Source: Pseudomonas protegens (GTDB lineage: Bacteria; Pseudomonadota; Gammaproteobacteria; Pseudomonadales; Pseudomonadaceae). Taken from it: a DNA stretch of 64,000 nt. A model generated the notes under the pieces. The model was not told the DNA's origin and made no database searches. It saw only the letters and a program-made list of their open reading frames with translations. Positions within the stretch are counted from its first letter, which is position 1. Every line of letters starts with the position of its first letter. Shown here piece by piece: positions 1 through 9,307 of the stretch. Position numbers and translations under genes: made by a program. Location: assembly GCF_013407925.2 (NCBI RefSeq), contig NZ_CP060201.1:5937001-6001000 (forward strand). Direction: 5' to 3'.

Positions 1-1896
1 TTTCTGCTGCAGGTCGAGAATCAACTGCGCCTGGGTGCGGCTGCGGTCTTCCCAGGACTTGAGCAGCACCCCGCCCAGCCCCTGGTTCAGCGACGGCAGT
101 CCGGTGAGCTGGAACATCTGCAGGTACTCGGGCTCCTTGTTGGCGATCTGGAACGCCTGGTCGGCAATCCGCTCCATCTGCTGCGGCGAAGCGGTGGGCG
201 CGCCCTTGATCTGCATGAACACCAGGCCCTGGTCCTCGGTGGGCGACAGCTCGCTCTTGGCGGTCATGCCGCTGGCGGCCACCAGCAGGAACAGCAGGAA
301 GCCGAAGGTCACCAGCACCGGCCAGATATTCAGCCCGGCGGCCAGCACCCGGTGATAGCGCCCTCGCAACCAGTCGAAGTAGCGGTCCAGGCGCTGGGCG
401 AACCGGCCTTCTTCCTGGCCGTTCTTGAACAATCGCGAGGTCATCATCGGCGACAGGGTCAGGGCGATCACCGCCGACACCGTCACCGCACCGGCCAGGG
501 AGAAACAGAACTCCTTGAACAGCGCGCCGGTCAGGCCGCTGCGCAGGCCGATGGGCACGTAGGCGGCAATCAGCACCACGGTCATGGCGACAATCGGTCC
601 GCCCAGCTCCCGGGCCGCCAGCAGCGCGGCCTCCAGCGCGCCCTTGCCTTCCTCCTTGATGTGCCGGTCGACGTTCTCCACCACGATGATCGCGTCGTCG
701 ACCACCAGGCCGATGGCCAGCACCAGGGCCAGCAGGGTCAGCAGGTTGATGGAGTAGCCCAGCAGGTACATGACGAAAAAGGTGCCCACCAGCGACAGCG
801 GGATCGCCACCAGGGGCACGATCACCGCGCGGAACGAGCCGAGGAACAGGTAGATCACCACCGAGACGATGACCATGGCTTCCACCAGGGTCTTCACCAC
901 CTCATAGATCGAGGTGTTGATGAAGGCCGTGGAGTCGTAGACGATCTCGCCGCGCACCCCGGCGGGCAATTGCGATTGCAGGTCGGGGAAGGCCTTGCGC
1001 ACGTTCTCGGCGACATTGAGGATGTTGGCGGTCGGCGCCGCCTTGATGCCGATGAACACCGAACGCTTGCCGGAGAAGGCCACGCTGCTGTCGTAGCTTT
1101 CCGCGCCCAGGGTGACGTTGCCCAGGTCTTCCAGGTACACCAGGGCGTCGCCGTTGTGCTTGACCACCAGGCGCTTGAACTCGTCCACCGTGTGCAGGTC
1201 GGTGCCGGCGGTGAGGTCCACGGTGATCATCTGGCCCTTGGTCGAGCCCACGGCGGACAGGTAGTTGTTGTTGGCCAGGGCGCTGGCCACGTCCTGGGCG
1301 GTGACGTTGTGGGCCGCCAGCTTGTCGGGATCGAGCCAGGCGCGCAGGGCGAACTGGCGGCCGCCGAGGATCTCCGCGGTCTGTACGCCTTCCAGGGAGT
1401 CGAGCTTGGGCTTGACCACCCGCACCAGGTAATCGGTGATGTTGTTGGTGGCCAGGGTGTCGCTGTAGAACCCCAGGTACATGGCGTCGGTGGTCTGGCC
1501 CACCGCCACCGTCAGCACCGGCTCCTGGGCCTGGGCCGGCAGTTGGTTCTTCACCGAGTTGACCTGGGTGTTGATCTCGGTCAGGGCCTTGCTGGAGTCA
1601 TAGTTCAGGCGCAGGGTCGCGGTGATGGTGGACAGCCCGGTGATGCTGCTGGAGGACAGGTAGTCGATGCCCTGGGCCTGGGCGATGGCCGCTTCCAGGG
1701 GTTGGGTGATGAAGCCGGCCACCGTCGCCGCATCCGCGCCGTAGTAGTAGGTGCTGATGGTCACCACGGTGTTTTCCGTGCGCGGCCACTGGTTGACCGG
1801 CAACTCGAAGATCGAGCGCAGGCCGAGGATCAGGATGAACAGCGAAACCACCACGGCCCAGACCGGGCGCTTGATGAAGGTGTCGGTGAAATTCAT
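1..1896 (-). CDS. RND efflux pump permease (HAE1 family), C-terminal part outside window
   Basis: Inner-membrane proton-driven pump subunit of a tripartite drug exporter; 632 residues of about 1,030 are present because the gene runs off the left edge. It opens with MNFTDTFIKRPVWAVVVS, the usual RND N-terminus with a first membrane helix. A cluster of helices near residues 335-480 includes the VVDDA motif (paired Asp near residues 400-401) that carries protons in TM4. It starts 9 bp after the adaptor gene stop, so it is the last gene of an OMF-MFP-RND operon. The family is certain; the substrate and the nearest named pump (MexI or MexQ type, for example) cannot be settled here. Confidence 0.93.
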   Translation of the reverse strand, partial: MNFTDTFIKRPVWAVVVSLFILILGLRSIFELPVNQWPRTENTVVTISTYYYGADAATVAGFITQPLEAAIAQAQGIDYLSSSSITGLSTITATLRLNYDSSKALTEINTQVNSVKNQLPAQAQEPVLTVAVGQTTDAMYLGFYSDTLATNNITDYLVRVVKPKLDSLEGVQTAEILGGRQFALRAWLDPDKLAAHNVTAQDVASALANNNYLSAVGSTKGQMITVDLTAGTDLHTVDEFKRLVVKHNGDALVYLEDLGNVTLGAESYDSSVAFSGKRSVFIGIKAAPTANILNVAENVRKAFPDLQSQLPAGVRGEIVYDSTAFINTSIYEVVKTLVEAMVIVSVVIYLFLGSFRAVIVPLVAIPLSLVGTFFVMYLLGYSINLLTLLALVLAIGLVVDDAIIVVENVDRHIKEEGKGALEAALLAARELGGPIVAMTVVLIAAYVPIGLRSGLTGALFKEFCFSLAGAVTVSAVIALTLSPMMTSRLFKNGQEEGRFAQRLDRYFDWLRGRYHRVLAAGLNIWPVLVTFGFLLFLLVAASGMTAKSELSPTEDQGLVFMQIKGAPTASPQQMERIADQAFQIANKEPEYLQMFQLTGLPSLNQGLGGVLLKSWEDRSRTQAQLILDLQQK

Positions 1897-1905
1897 GGCC
1901 GGGCC

Positions 1906-3102
1906 CTAGTGTTCTTGTGGCGTCGGGGAGGGATCGTTCAAGGGCGCGTCGCGGTCGACGATCTTCACCGGCGATCCGTTCTTGAGCTTCATCTGGCCGC
2001 TGGTGATCACCAGGTCGCCTTCCTTGACGCCGGACAGCACGGCCACCTGGTCGCCCCGGGTCGGGCCGGTTTCGATAAAGGTCTGCTGCGCGGTGAACAG
2101 CGCCTCGCCTTGCTCGTTGTTCTTCTGGGTGGCGACGAACACCGTGGTGCCATAAGGGTTGTAGGTGACCGAGGTCTGCGGCAGGGTCAGGTAGCGCTGA
2201 GTGCCGCCAGAGGCGACCACGGCCCGGGCGAACATGCCCGGCACCAGGCTGTGCTGGGGATTGTCGACGGTGGCCTCGACCGTGACGTTGCGGGTATTGG
2301 CATCGAACTGGGTGTCGATGGAGCTGACCCGACCGCTGAAGCGCTGCTTGGGCAGGCCGTCGGCGCTGACCGTGACGCTCTGGCCGAGGGCAATCTGCTG
2401 CACCTGGGTCTGGGGTACGTTGAAGTCGATGTAGATGGGGTCGAAGGTCTGCAGGTTGGCGATCTTGTCGCCGGGATTGAGGTACTGCCCGAGGTTGATC
2501 CCGGTGATCCCGATGCGCCCGGCGAAGGGCGCGCGGATGCTCTTTTTCGCCACCAGCGCCCGCTGCTGCTCGGCGGCCGCGAGCTTGGCCTTGAGGTCCG
2601 CCTCGTCGGCTTCGACCTGGGCCTGGGACACCGCGCTCACCGCCAACTGGGCCCTGTCGCGCTTGAGCACAGTGCCGGCCAGATTGGCCGTGGCCTCCAG
2701 CGCGCGCAGCTGGGCGATGTCGGCATCGGCGTTCAATTGCACCAGCAGGTCGCCCGCCGCCACCTGCTGGCCGGGCTTGAAGCCGATGCTGCGAATGATG
2801 CCGCCGACCTCGGTGGTGACGTCCACCCCGCGCACGGTCTTCATCGAACCGACGGCCGAGAGGCTCGGTTGCCAGTCTTCGTATTGCGCCTTGAGCGCGG
2901 TCACCACGGCGGGAGGCAGCGGCACCTTGGCCTGGGCGATCAGCTTGGAAATCTGCGCGAACTTGACCCCGCCGATCACCGCGACAATCAGCAGCACCAC
3001 GCCCAGCATGATCAGCATGGGCCACAGCAGGCGGCGCTTGCGCGGCGTCTGCGGGGCCGCGGCGGGGTGCGCGGTGGAGGGGCTGGAATTGACGTCGGCC
3101 AT
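1906..3102 (-). CDS. RND efflux membrane-fusion (adaptor) protein
   Basis: Periplasmic adaptor linking the RND pump to the outer-membrane channel; 398 residues from the ATG at 3102. A GTG at 3114 is also possible but adds only four residues. A cytoplasmic N-terminus rich in Arg and Lys is followed by one membrane anchor (LLWPMLIMLGVVLLIVAVIG, about residues 25-45). The paired lipoyl-like half-motifs (GGIIRSIGFKPGQQVAAGD and IRAPFAGRIGITGI) flank an alpha-helical hairpin, then beta-barrel and membrane-proximal domains follow. The start lies 12 bp after the channel gene stop, so translation is probably coupled. Confidence 0.93.
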   Translation of the reverse strand: MADVNSSPSTAHPAAAPQTPRKRRLLWPMLIMLGVVLLIVAVIGGVKFAQISKLIAQAKVPLPPAVVTALKAQYEDWQPSLSAVGSMKTVRGVDVTTEVGGIIRSIGFKPGQQVAAGDLLVQLNADADIAQLRALEATANLAGTVLKRDRAQLAVSAVSQAQVEADEADLKAKLAAAEQQRALVAKKSIRAPFAGRIGITGINLGQYLNPGDKIANLQTFDPIYIDFNVPQTQVQQIALGQSVTVSADGLPKQRFSGRVSSIDTQFDANTRNVTVEATVDNPQHSLVPGMFARAVVASGGTQRYLTLPQTSVTYNPYGTTVFVATQKNNEQGEALFTAQQTFIETGPTRGDQVAVLSGVKEGDLVITSGQMKLKNGSPVKIVDRDAPLNDPSPTPQEH

Positions 3103-3114
3103 GGCGGATCTCAC

Positions 3115-4863
3115 TTAAGGCAAGGGTGCAGGTCGGGTGGGGGCAGCCGGCGCGGGCGCCGAGCTGTGGACGGCGGCCGCAGCGGGCCCGACGTGAGCCT
3201 GGTCGCGGTCATGCGCAGCGGGCGGCGGATACATCTCCTTGAGCGACGGCCAGCCGAAACGATCGGGGCTGCCGAGGCTGGCGGGGTCGACATCGCGACG
3301 CTGCCACCAGCCGCCCCCCAGGGCCTGGAACAGCGCGGTGGTGTCGCTGTAGCGGGCGGCCTGGGCCCGGACCCGGCTGACAATGGCGTTCTGGTAGGTC
3401 TGCTGGGCGGTGAGCAGGTTCAGGTAACCCACGGCGCCCAGGCGGTACTGGGCCTGGGCCAGATCCAGGCTCTGGCGCGCGGCGCGCTCGGCGGCCACTT
3501 GCTGCTCGAGGGCCGCGGCGTCGGCTTCCAGGGCGCGCAGGGCGTTGGCCACATCCTCGAAGGCGGCGATCACCGTGCTGCGATAGCGCGCGGCGGCTTC
3601 ATCGTAGGCGGCCACTGCGGCGCGCTTGCGATGCTCCAGGGCCCCGGCGTCGAAGATTGGCTGGGCGATCGAGCCGGCCAGGCTCCAGACCCCGGTGCCC
3701 GAGGAAAACAGCCGGGTGCCGGCCAGCGCCGTGGAGCCCAGGGAAGCGCTGATGCTGAACTGCGGCAACTGATTGGCGATGGCCACGCCGATACTGGCGC
3801 TGGCCTGATGCAACTGGGCCTCGGCGGAACGCACGTCGGGGCGCTGCTCGACCAGGGCCGAGGGCAGGCTCAGGGGCAGCTCCTGGGGCAGGTGCAGGGA
3901 TGCCAGCTGGAACTGCTCGTCGCGGTCCTGGCTGGGCAGGCGCCCGAGGTAGGCCTGCAACTGGTTGCGGGTTTGCGCCAATTGCTTCTGCAACGGCGGC
4001 AGGGTGGCGCGGGTCTGGGCCAGTGTCGCTTCCTGGGTCAGCAGGTCGCTGTCGCCGATGGCCCCGAGCCGGCGTTGCGCCCGCAGCAGGTCGAGCTGAT
4101 CGCTCTGCAGGGCGATCACGCTTTCGGTGGCGGCGATCTGGTCGCGCACCGAGGCCAGGCTGATGACGGTGTTCACCAGGTTGGCGCTCAGGGTCAGGTA
4201 TGCCGCTTCGAGCTGGTAGCGCTGGTAGTCGACCTGCGCACCGCTGGCTTCGATCTGCCGACGGTTGCCACCAAATACGTCCGGCGCGTAGGACACGCTC
4301 AGCGACGCCGAGTTGAGGGTAAAGATCTGCCCGGAGGAGCCACCGGCCGCCGCTGCGCCGCTCGTGCCCAGGGCGCTGGCGGCGGAGGCTTTTTCCCGGG
4401 TTTTCGACGCCGAGGCGCTGAGGGACGGAAACAGCGAAGCCTGCTCGGCGTACAGCTGCTCATGGGCCTGACGCAAGGCGGCCTGGGCGGCGTCCAGGTC
4501 CGGGTTGGCCCGCAGCGCTTCCTCCACCAGGTCATTGAGCTCCCGGGAGCGGAACAGCGTCCACCATTGCCCGGGGATGTCCATGCCGGCCACCCAACGC
4601 TGCGCCGCGCCAGCGTTGGCGATCTGCGCCGAGGCGGTGCTGGCGGGCAGGGGCGTGGCGCTGTAGCCGGCGTCTGCGGCGAGTTCGGGGCGAGTGAAGT
4701 CCGGCCCGACCGCGCAGCCGGCCAGCCATGCGCAGCAGAACAGGCTCAAGGGCGGCAGGGCAAAGGCGAACAGGGAAGGGGATCGGGCAGGTTCTCGACC
4801 GGAGCGGCCGTTGCCCGGTCGCCGGCCACCGGGGGATGCGGGCGGCAGCTGTCGCTCTTTCAT
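3115..4863 (-). CDS. Outer-membrane channel lipoprotein, NodT/OprM family
   Basis: TolC-like outer-membrane exit duct; 582 residues from ATG 4863. A TTG at 4899 in frame would add 12 residues but is the poorer codon. The lipobox LAGC followed by AVGPDFTRPEL is diagnostic of NodT-family channels. Two repeated helical barrel halves are visible, with PDLDAAQAALRQA in the first and RPDVRSAEAQLHQA in the second. The C-terminal tail beyond about residue 515 is Pro/Ala-rich and looks unstructured. It is the first gene of the pump operon, whereas many Pseudomonas pumps place the channel last. Confidence 0.92.
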   Translation of the reverse strand: MKERQLPPASPGGRRPGNGRSGREPARSPSLFAFALPPLSLFCCAWLAGCAVGPDFTRPELAADAGYSATPLPASTASAQIANAGAAQRWVAGMDIPGQWWTLFRSRELNDLVEEALRANPDLDAAQAALRQAHEQLYAEQASLFPSLSASASKTREKASAASALGTSGAAAAGGSSGQIFTLNSASLSVSYAPDVFGGNRRQIEASGAQVDYQRYQLEAAYLTLSANLVNTVISLASVRDQIAATESVIALQSDQLDLLRAQRRLGAIGDSDLLTQEATLAQTRATLPPLQKQLAQTRNQLQAYLGRLPSQDRDEQFQLASLHLPQELPLSLPSALVEQRPDVRSAEAQLHQASASIGVAIANQLPQFSISASLGSTALAGTRLFSSGTGVWSLAGSIAQPIFDAGALEHRKRAAVAAYDEAAARYRSTVIAAFEDVANALRALEADAAALEQQVAAERAARQSLDLAQAQYRLGAVGYLNLLTAQQTYQNAIVSRVRAQAARYSDTTALFQALGGGWWQRRDVDPASLGSPDRFGWPSLKEMYPPPAAHDRDQAHVGPAAAAVHSSAPAPAAPTRPAPLP

Positions 4864-5100
4864 AATCACTCGAATGGCTCGAACGGTGAGTGGTTTCAAC
4901 GGCCATCTGGGTACCGGGCCAGGCGCAGGACAGGCACCCCCTCCAGCAGCAAGCTGCCAGAGGTGCCATGAACGTTAATGGATGAGTGGACTAACCGCCA
5001 ATAGAGGAAATCTTGCGCGGCGCGGCAGTCGGTGGCTTGGGGCTATCTCTGACGATGCCCTGTGTCCGTCGCCCGCCGCGCCCGCTCGGCGACGCTGACA

Positions 5101-5550
5101 CTACCAGTGATCGAACAGCTGCTTGACCTGAACCCCATCCTTGCAGCGCAGCAAGGCCTGGCGAAAGCGCGGGTTGGAAAACAGCCGGGCGGTGTCCGCC
5201 AGCAAGTCCAGGTGCTGCTGATCGGCGGGGGCGGGCACCAGCAGCACGAGAACATCGCTCACCGGCTGCTGGTCGGGAGCGGCAAAGGCGATGGCGCTCT
5301 GCGGCCGCAGGTACAGCGCGTGGATGCCGTCCAGTTCGGCGAGCCGGGCATGGGGCAGCGCCACGCCATCGCCGATCGCGGTACTGGCGGCCAGCTCCCG
5401 GCGCCACAGACTGGCGGTGACCGCATCGCCCGGCAACTGTCGCGTTTCCTGAAGATGACGGCCCACCTGCTCGAACAGCCGCTGTTTGTTCGAGACGTTG
5501 ACGGCCAGGAGAATGTCTTCGACCTGCAGGTAGCGGGCAAGCTTGCTCAT
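5101..5550 (-). CDS. PTS EIIA (fructose/PtsN-type) domain protein
   Basis: Single-domain phosphotransferase IIA protein of 149 residues from ATG 5550 (MSKLARYLQVEDI). The phosphorylatable histidine lies in GVALPHARL (about residue 67), and the flanking STAIGDG matches EIIA-Ntr and fructose IIA domains. No EIIB or EIIC lies next to it, so it is probably regulatory rather than a sugar carrier. Pseudomonas normally has ptsN beside rpoN, so this is likely a second paralogue. The frame stays open upstream to 5709, but that extension has no family resemblance. Confidence 0.85.
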   Translation of the reverse strand: MSKLARYLQVEDILLAVNVSNKQRLFEQVGRHLQETRQLPGDAVTASLWRRELAASTAIGDGVALPHARLAELDGIHALYLRPQSAIAFAAPDQQPVSDVLVLLVPAPADQQHLDLLADTARLFSNPRFRQALLRCKDGVQVKQLFDHW

Positions 5551-5787
5551 GGGGCTCTCCGGGAGTTTCAGGCTTGGCGTGAGCGTTATTGAAGCGCATT
5601 TGTCGGGCACAACGGGGCGCGTGCGCGCATTCTTTACGAACTCTTTAGGTGGGGGCCGGGCCTTGAAGTCGCCGCGTTTGAACCGACGGCCGGGGCATCG
5701 TTCCGTCATCTGCAGCCCGTTCCTGCATGCTTCAGCAAGAGCGCGCCGGGCCGCCGTCGCCGGGTTCGGCGCCGTCTTGCCCCTGTG

Positions 5788-5813
5788 CCCGCTGCCGAAC
5801 GTGCGGCAGCGGG
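5788..5813. terminator. 10-bp stem-loop downstream of the MFS gene
   Basis: Perfect inverted repeat CCCGCTGCCG / CGGCAGCGGG with a 6-nt loop, 10 bp past the stop of the minus-strand exporter gene. There is no clear U-tract, so termination is inferred. Confidence 0.45.
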
Positions 5814-5823
5814 TAGCGGGCGG

Positions 5824-7365
5824 TTACTCCAGCTTCAGGGCCAGTCCTTGCGCCTGGGGCAGGGGATTGCGCATCAGGCGTCCGACCACCAGCGCGCCGA
5901 GCAGGGCGAGCAGGCCGGCCACGGCCAGCACCAGCCCGAAGCCGCCGACAAACGCCTGCTGCGCCAGGGGCTCAACCAGGTCCCGAACTTCCGGCGGCAG
6001 GCTGGCCAGGGCGCCTTGCATGTCTCCGGCCACCACGCGGGAGGCGATGTCCGGCGCGTGTAGTGCCCCGTTCCCGGGCAGTTGGCGCAGGCTGCCTTGC
6101 AACAGTTGCTGGGTATGGCTGGCCAGCAGCGCTCCGAACACGCCGATGGCCAGCATGATGGCGCTGAAGCGCATGGTGGTGCTCATGCCCGATGCCATGC
6201 CGGTGCGTTCCCGGGGGACGCAGGCCATGATGTTTTTCTGCGTGTCGCCGTTGAGCAGGCCGGCCCCGGCGCCGGTCACGGCAATCGCCAGGGCGAAGCT
6301 CAGGTAGCCACCGCTGTGCACCGCCCAGGCACTGAGCAGGTTGCCGCTGCCCACCAGGGTCAGCCCGGCGGCCATCAGCGTCGCCGGGGCGTAACGCCCG
6401 GCCAGGCGCGCGCCGATCCGTGGGCAGATCAGCATGGTCAGGGCGAAGGGCAGCATGCCCAGGCCCGAGGCGATGGCCGAGAAGCCCAGGCCGTTCTGCA
6501 GGTAGAAGGGCAGCAGGGTCATCATCACCTGGGCGCAGCCGGCGTAGGCGAACATGCCCAGCAGGGCGCCGATGAACCGCGGATGGCGAAACAGCTGCAG
6601 ATCCACCATGGGCCGACTTTGCAGGCGCTCGATCAGCACGAACAACCCCAGCAGGGCGACGCCGGCCAGCAGCCGGGTCGTTGTGGCCGGGTGGCTCCAG
6701 CCGATGCGGTTGGCTTCGATCAGGCCCCAGATCAGGCACAGCAGGCTGGCGCTGAAGGCCAGGCTGCCCCAGGGGTCGAGGCGCGCGGCCTGGGTATCCC
6801 GGGATTCGGGCACGTTGCGCAGCACGCTCCACAACAGCAGGGCGCCCACCGGCAGGTTGAAGTAGAAGATCCAGCGCCAGCCGCAGTATTCGGTGATCAG
6901 CCCGCCGACGGTGGGCGCGGCGGTCATCGCCATGCCCATGCAGGCGCCCCAGAAGGCCCAGGCCTTGGCCCGCTCCACCTCGTCATGAAAGGTGTGGCCG
7001 ATGGAGGCCAGGGCCGAGGTCAGCAGCAGCGCCGCGCCCACGCCCTTGAAGGCTCGGGCGATGTCCAGCAGTAGCGCATTGGGCGCGGCGCCACAGCCCA
7101 GGGAGGCGAGGATGAACAGGCCGAGGCCGCAGAGCAGGGTCTTCTTGCGCCCGAAGCGGTCGGCCAGGCTGCCCGCCGGCAGCAGCAGGGCGGCAAAGGC
7201 CAGCATGTAGGCACTGACCACCCACTCGATATCGGCGAAGTTGGCCCCCAGGTCGCGGGCGATGCTTGGCAGGGCGACGGCGACGATGTTGGTGTCGAGG
7301 ACGATCAGCGAGCAGACCCCGGAGGCGGTCAGCAGGGTTGCGCGCGGGTTGATGGGGCGGTTCAT
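5824..7365 (-). CDS. MFS multidrug transporter, DHA2 (EmrB/QacA) family
   Basis: Proton antiporter of 513 residues with 14 predicted membrane segments. Motif A (GSLADRFGRKK, about residues 66-76) and the early DTNIVAVALPSIARDLG segment are typical of DHA2 exporters. There is no EmrA-like adaptor beside it, so it should act alone in the inner membrane. A LysR gene is divergently transcribed from the roughly 250-bp gap upstream and is the likely regulator of this exporter. Confidence 0.93.
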   Translation of the reverse strand: MNRPINPRATLLTASGVCSLIVLDTNIVAVALPSIARDLGANFADIEWVVSAYMLAFAALLLPAGSLADRFGRKKTLLCGLGLFILASLGCGAAPNALLLDIARAFKGVGAALLLTSALASIGHTFHDEVERAKAWAFWGACMGMAMTAAPTVGGLITEYCGWRWIFYFNLPVGALLLWSVLRNVPESRDTQAARLDPWGSLAFSASLLCLIWGLIEANRIGWSHPATTTRLLAGVALLGLFVLIERLQSRPMVDLQLFRHPRFIGALLGMFAYAGCAQVMMTLLPFYLQNGLGFSAIASGLGMLPFALTMLICPRIGARLAGRYAPATLMAAGLTLVGSGNLLSAWAVHSGGYLSFALAIAVTGAGAGLLNGDTQKNIMACVPRERTGMASGMSTTMRFSAIMLAIGVFGALLASHTQQLLQGSLRQLPGNGALHAPDIASRVVAGDMQGALASLPPEVRDLVEPLAQQAFVGGFGLVLAVAGLLALLGALVVGRLMRNPLPQAQGLALKLE

Positions 7366-7618
7366 GGCGCGGTCCGTCGGTTGAGGAGGGTATCGAGCAG
7401 GTTCTGGTGAGTGGCCAGGGTGGAGATTGCTTTGTAGGCAATGCCGACTTGAGTGCGCCCGGCCACCGCGTTATGTGGGCCGCAGCAGACGGTCATTGCC
7501 GAAAATAGAGGTTTGACGGGCATGGCAGAGGCTCTCTACTGTGAAGGTCGGCCCAGCTTATCCCGGGCTTTGCGAGCTTTTGTTAGCCGCTGACCGCCAG
7601 TTCATTACCTTTGAGCTA

Positions 7619-8509
7619 ATGCCGTTTATGGAAATTCGCCACTTTCGCTACTTCCTCGCCGTGGCCCGGCAACGCAATTTCACCCGTGCCGCCGAGCAGC
7701 TGGGGATCGCCCCGCCGACCTTGAGCCGGCAGATCCAGGACATGGAAAAAGCCCTTGGCACCCGCCTGTTCCTGCGTCAGCAGCGCGAGGTCAGCCTCAC
7801 CGAAGCCGGTGCCGCCTTGCTCATGGAGGCCGAAGCCACGGTGCGCCAGTTCGAGTTCGCCCAGCGCAATGCCCAGCGCGCCGGACGGGGCGAGATCGGT
7901 CATATCGAGCTGGGCTATGTGGCGTCGGCGGTGTACGGCGGGTTGCTGCAGAAGCAGGTGCAGGGTTTCAGCCGCGATTGTCCGGACGTCAGCCTGAATG
8001 TGCGGGAGTGCCCGATGGCGACCCTGCCGGCGCGGGTCGCCGACGGGCGCCTGGATGTCGGCTACATCCGCTCGCCCATGACCCTGCCCGAGGGCGTGGA
8101 GGCCATTGCCCTGGATGCCGAAGGGTTCGTCCTGGCGCTGTCTGCCGAGTCCTGGCTGTGCCGCCTGCCGCAGATCGCCTCCGAGCACCTGCTCAATGAA
8201 ACCTTCATCCTTCCGGAGCAGATCAGCGGCACCTTGCAGGTGGCGGCCCAGGGGGCCTATGCCCCCAAACTGGGTGCTCAGCCCGGTGGCCTGGTAGCGG
8301 TGCTGGCCCTGGTGTCCCTGGGGCAGGGCGTGGCGGTGGTGCCCGAATCGGTGGTGGGGCATGTGAACCTGCCCCATGTCGTGTACCGGCCCATAGGCGG
8401 TAGCGCGGCAACCTCCTGGCTGTCGCTGATTCACCGGCGTTTCGAACAGGCACCGGCCGTGGTGCGCTACATCGAGCAGGTGCGTCGCGAGTATCGGCGC
8501 AAGGCTTGA
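7619..8509 (+). CDS. LysR-family transcriptional regulator
   Basis: About 296 residues. The N-terminal winged HTH runs MEIRHFRYFLAVARQRNFTR then AAEQLGIAPPTLSRQIQDME, followed by a type-2 periplasmic-binding-like effector domain beginning near GHIELGYVASAVYGG. The ATG at 7619 has GAG 4-5 nt upstream; ATG 7628 is the alternative. It is divergent from the DHA2 exporter, the classic LysR arrangement, so it probably controls that promoter in response to an exported aromatic or similar compound (inference). Confidence 0.92.
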   Translation: MPFMEIRHFRYFLAVARQRNFTRAAEQLGIAPPTLSRQIQDMEKALGTRLFLRQQREVSLTEAGAALLMEAEATVRQFEFAQRNAQRAGRGEIGHIELGYVASAVYGGLLQKQVQGFSRDCPDVSLNVRECPMATLPARVADGRLDVGYIRSPMTLPEGVEAIALDAEGFVLALSAESWLCRLPQIASEHLLNETFILPEQISGTLQVAAQGAYAPKLGAQPGGLVAVLALVSLGQGVAVVPESVVGHVNLPHVVYRPIGGSAATSWLSLIHRRFEQAPAVVRYIEQVRREYRRKA

Positions 8510-8575
8510 AACCGAGTGTTCAAGGGCACGCCCGGCGCGCATAATCCCCGGGCCGTTTCGCACCCCTCGGGAGTT

Positions 8576-8962
8576 ATGCCGTTGATGCTTGATCATCTGG
8601 ACCATCTGGTACTGACCACCATCGATCCTTTGGCCGCCGAGGACTTCTACGTCCGCGTACTGGGCATGCGCCTGGAAACCTTTGCCGGCGGGCGCAAGGC
8701 CTTCAGGTACGGCAACCAGAAGATCAACCTGCATGTGCGCGGCCAGGAGTTCGAACCCAAGGCCCACCTGCCGGTGCCGGGTGCACTGGACCTGTGCTTT
8801 ATCGCCAGCGTGCCCCTGGAGCAGGTGATTGCTCACCTGCAGCAGGTCAACTGGCCGATCATCGAAGGGCCAGTGTCGCGCACCGGTGCCACGGGGCCGA
8901 TCCGCTCGGTGTACCTGCGGGATCCGGACCTGAACCTGATCGAGATTTCCGAGCCGCTCTAG
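8576..8962 (+). CDS. VOC (glyoxalase/dioxygenase superfamily) protein
   Basis: 128 residues with the two beta-alpha-beta-beta-beta repeats of the vicinal oxygen chelate fold. Metal-site candidates are His in LDHLDHLVL, and Glu in LNLIEISEPL at the C-terminus, with His in INLHVRG between. The pattern DPLAAEDFYVRVLGMRLE is typical of small glyoxalase-like virulence/VOC proteins. It follows the LysR gene on the same strand with a 66-bp gap, so it may be co-transcribed. The substrate is unknown. Confidence 0.85.
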   Translation: MPLMLDHLDHLVLTTIDPLAAEDFYVRVLGMRLETFAGGRKAFRYGNQKINLHVRGQEFEPKAHLPVPGALDLCFIASVPLEQVIAHLQQVNWPIIEGPVSRTGATGPIRSVYLRDPDLNLIEISEPL

Positions 8963-9307
8963 CGCCGGCCAAGGGGACGCCGGATAAAATCTTGTAATGA
9001 TTTCCCGCTGGGGAATCGGCTCGTCCTGCCTGTAATCTCCAAATCCGTTTTTTCACTCAGGACTTGCATGAACACGCTCTCGGAGCCCCCCAGTCGGCGC
9101 TCTTTCCTTGTTTCGCCCCATGACCTATCGCGCCATTCGCTCGCACTGAGGCCTTGCTCTTCAGGCAGCCATTCTCCCGGCCGCACTTTTCTGGCATTTG
9201 CCGCTTCCTTTTCTGACCAGCCCGCTCCCAAGATCTCGCAGTTCCTGCATCTTGGCGCTCGCTCGCGTCTGGCCGTTTGAATTTTCCGGAGAACTTGAGT
9301 CGTCGTT
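8963..9307 (+). other. 345-bp gene-poor stretch, long 5' region of the TerC gene
   Basis: No convincing conserved gene. A 70-codon frame (9068-9280) starts with ATG 5 nt after an AGGA and ends 27 bp before the TerC start. Its composition (Ser, Pro, Arg, Leu) looks non-protein-like, so I do not call it as a gene; it could be a leader ORF. I looked for the manganese riboswitch that precedes some TerC-family genes and saw no match to its conserved core. Confidence 0.3.

Noticed and set aside
352..4971. Very long open frame on the plus strand opposite the RND pump operon (over 1,500 codons)
   Set aside because: It is antisense to three clear efflux genes and its translation is rich in His, Gln, Gly and Arg, as expected from the reverse of GC-rich Pseudomonas coding DNA. 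No domain is recognisable.
8963..9307. Possible Mn2+ (yybP-ykoY) riboswitch before the TerC gene
   Set aside because: The conserved core sequences of that aptamer were not found by reading; only an unstructured leader and a doubtful short ORF are present.
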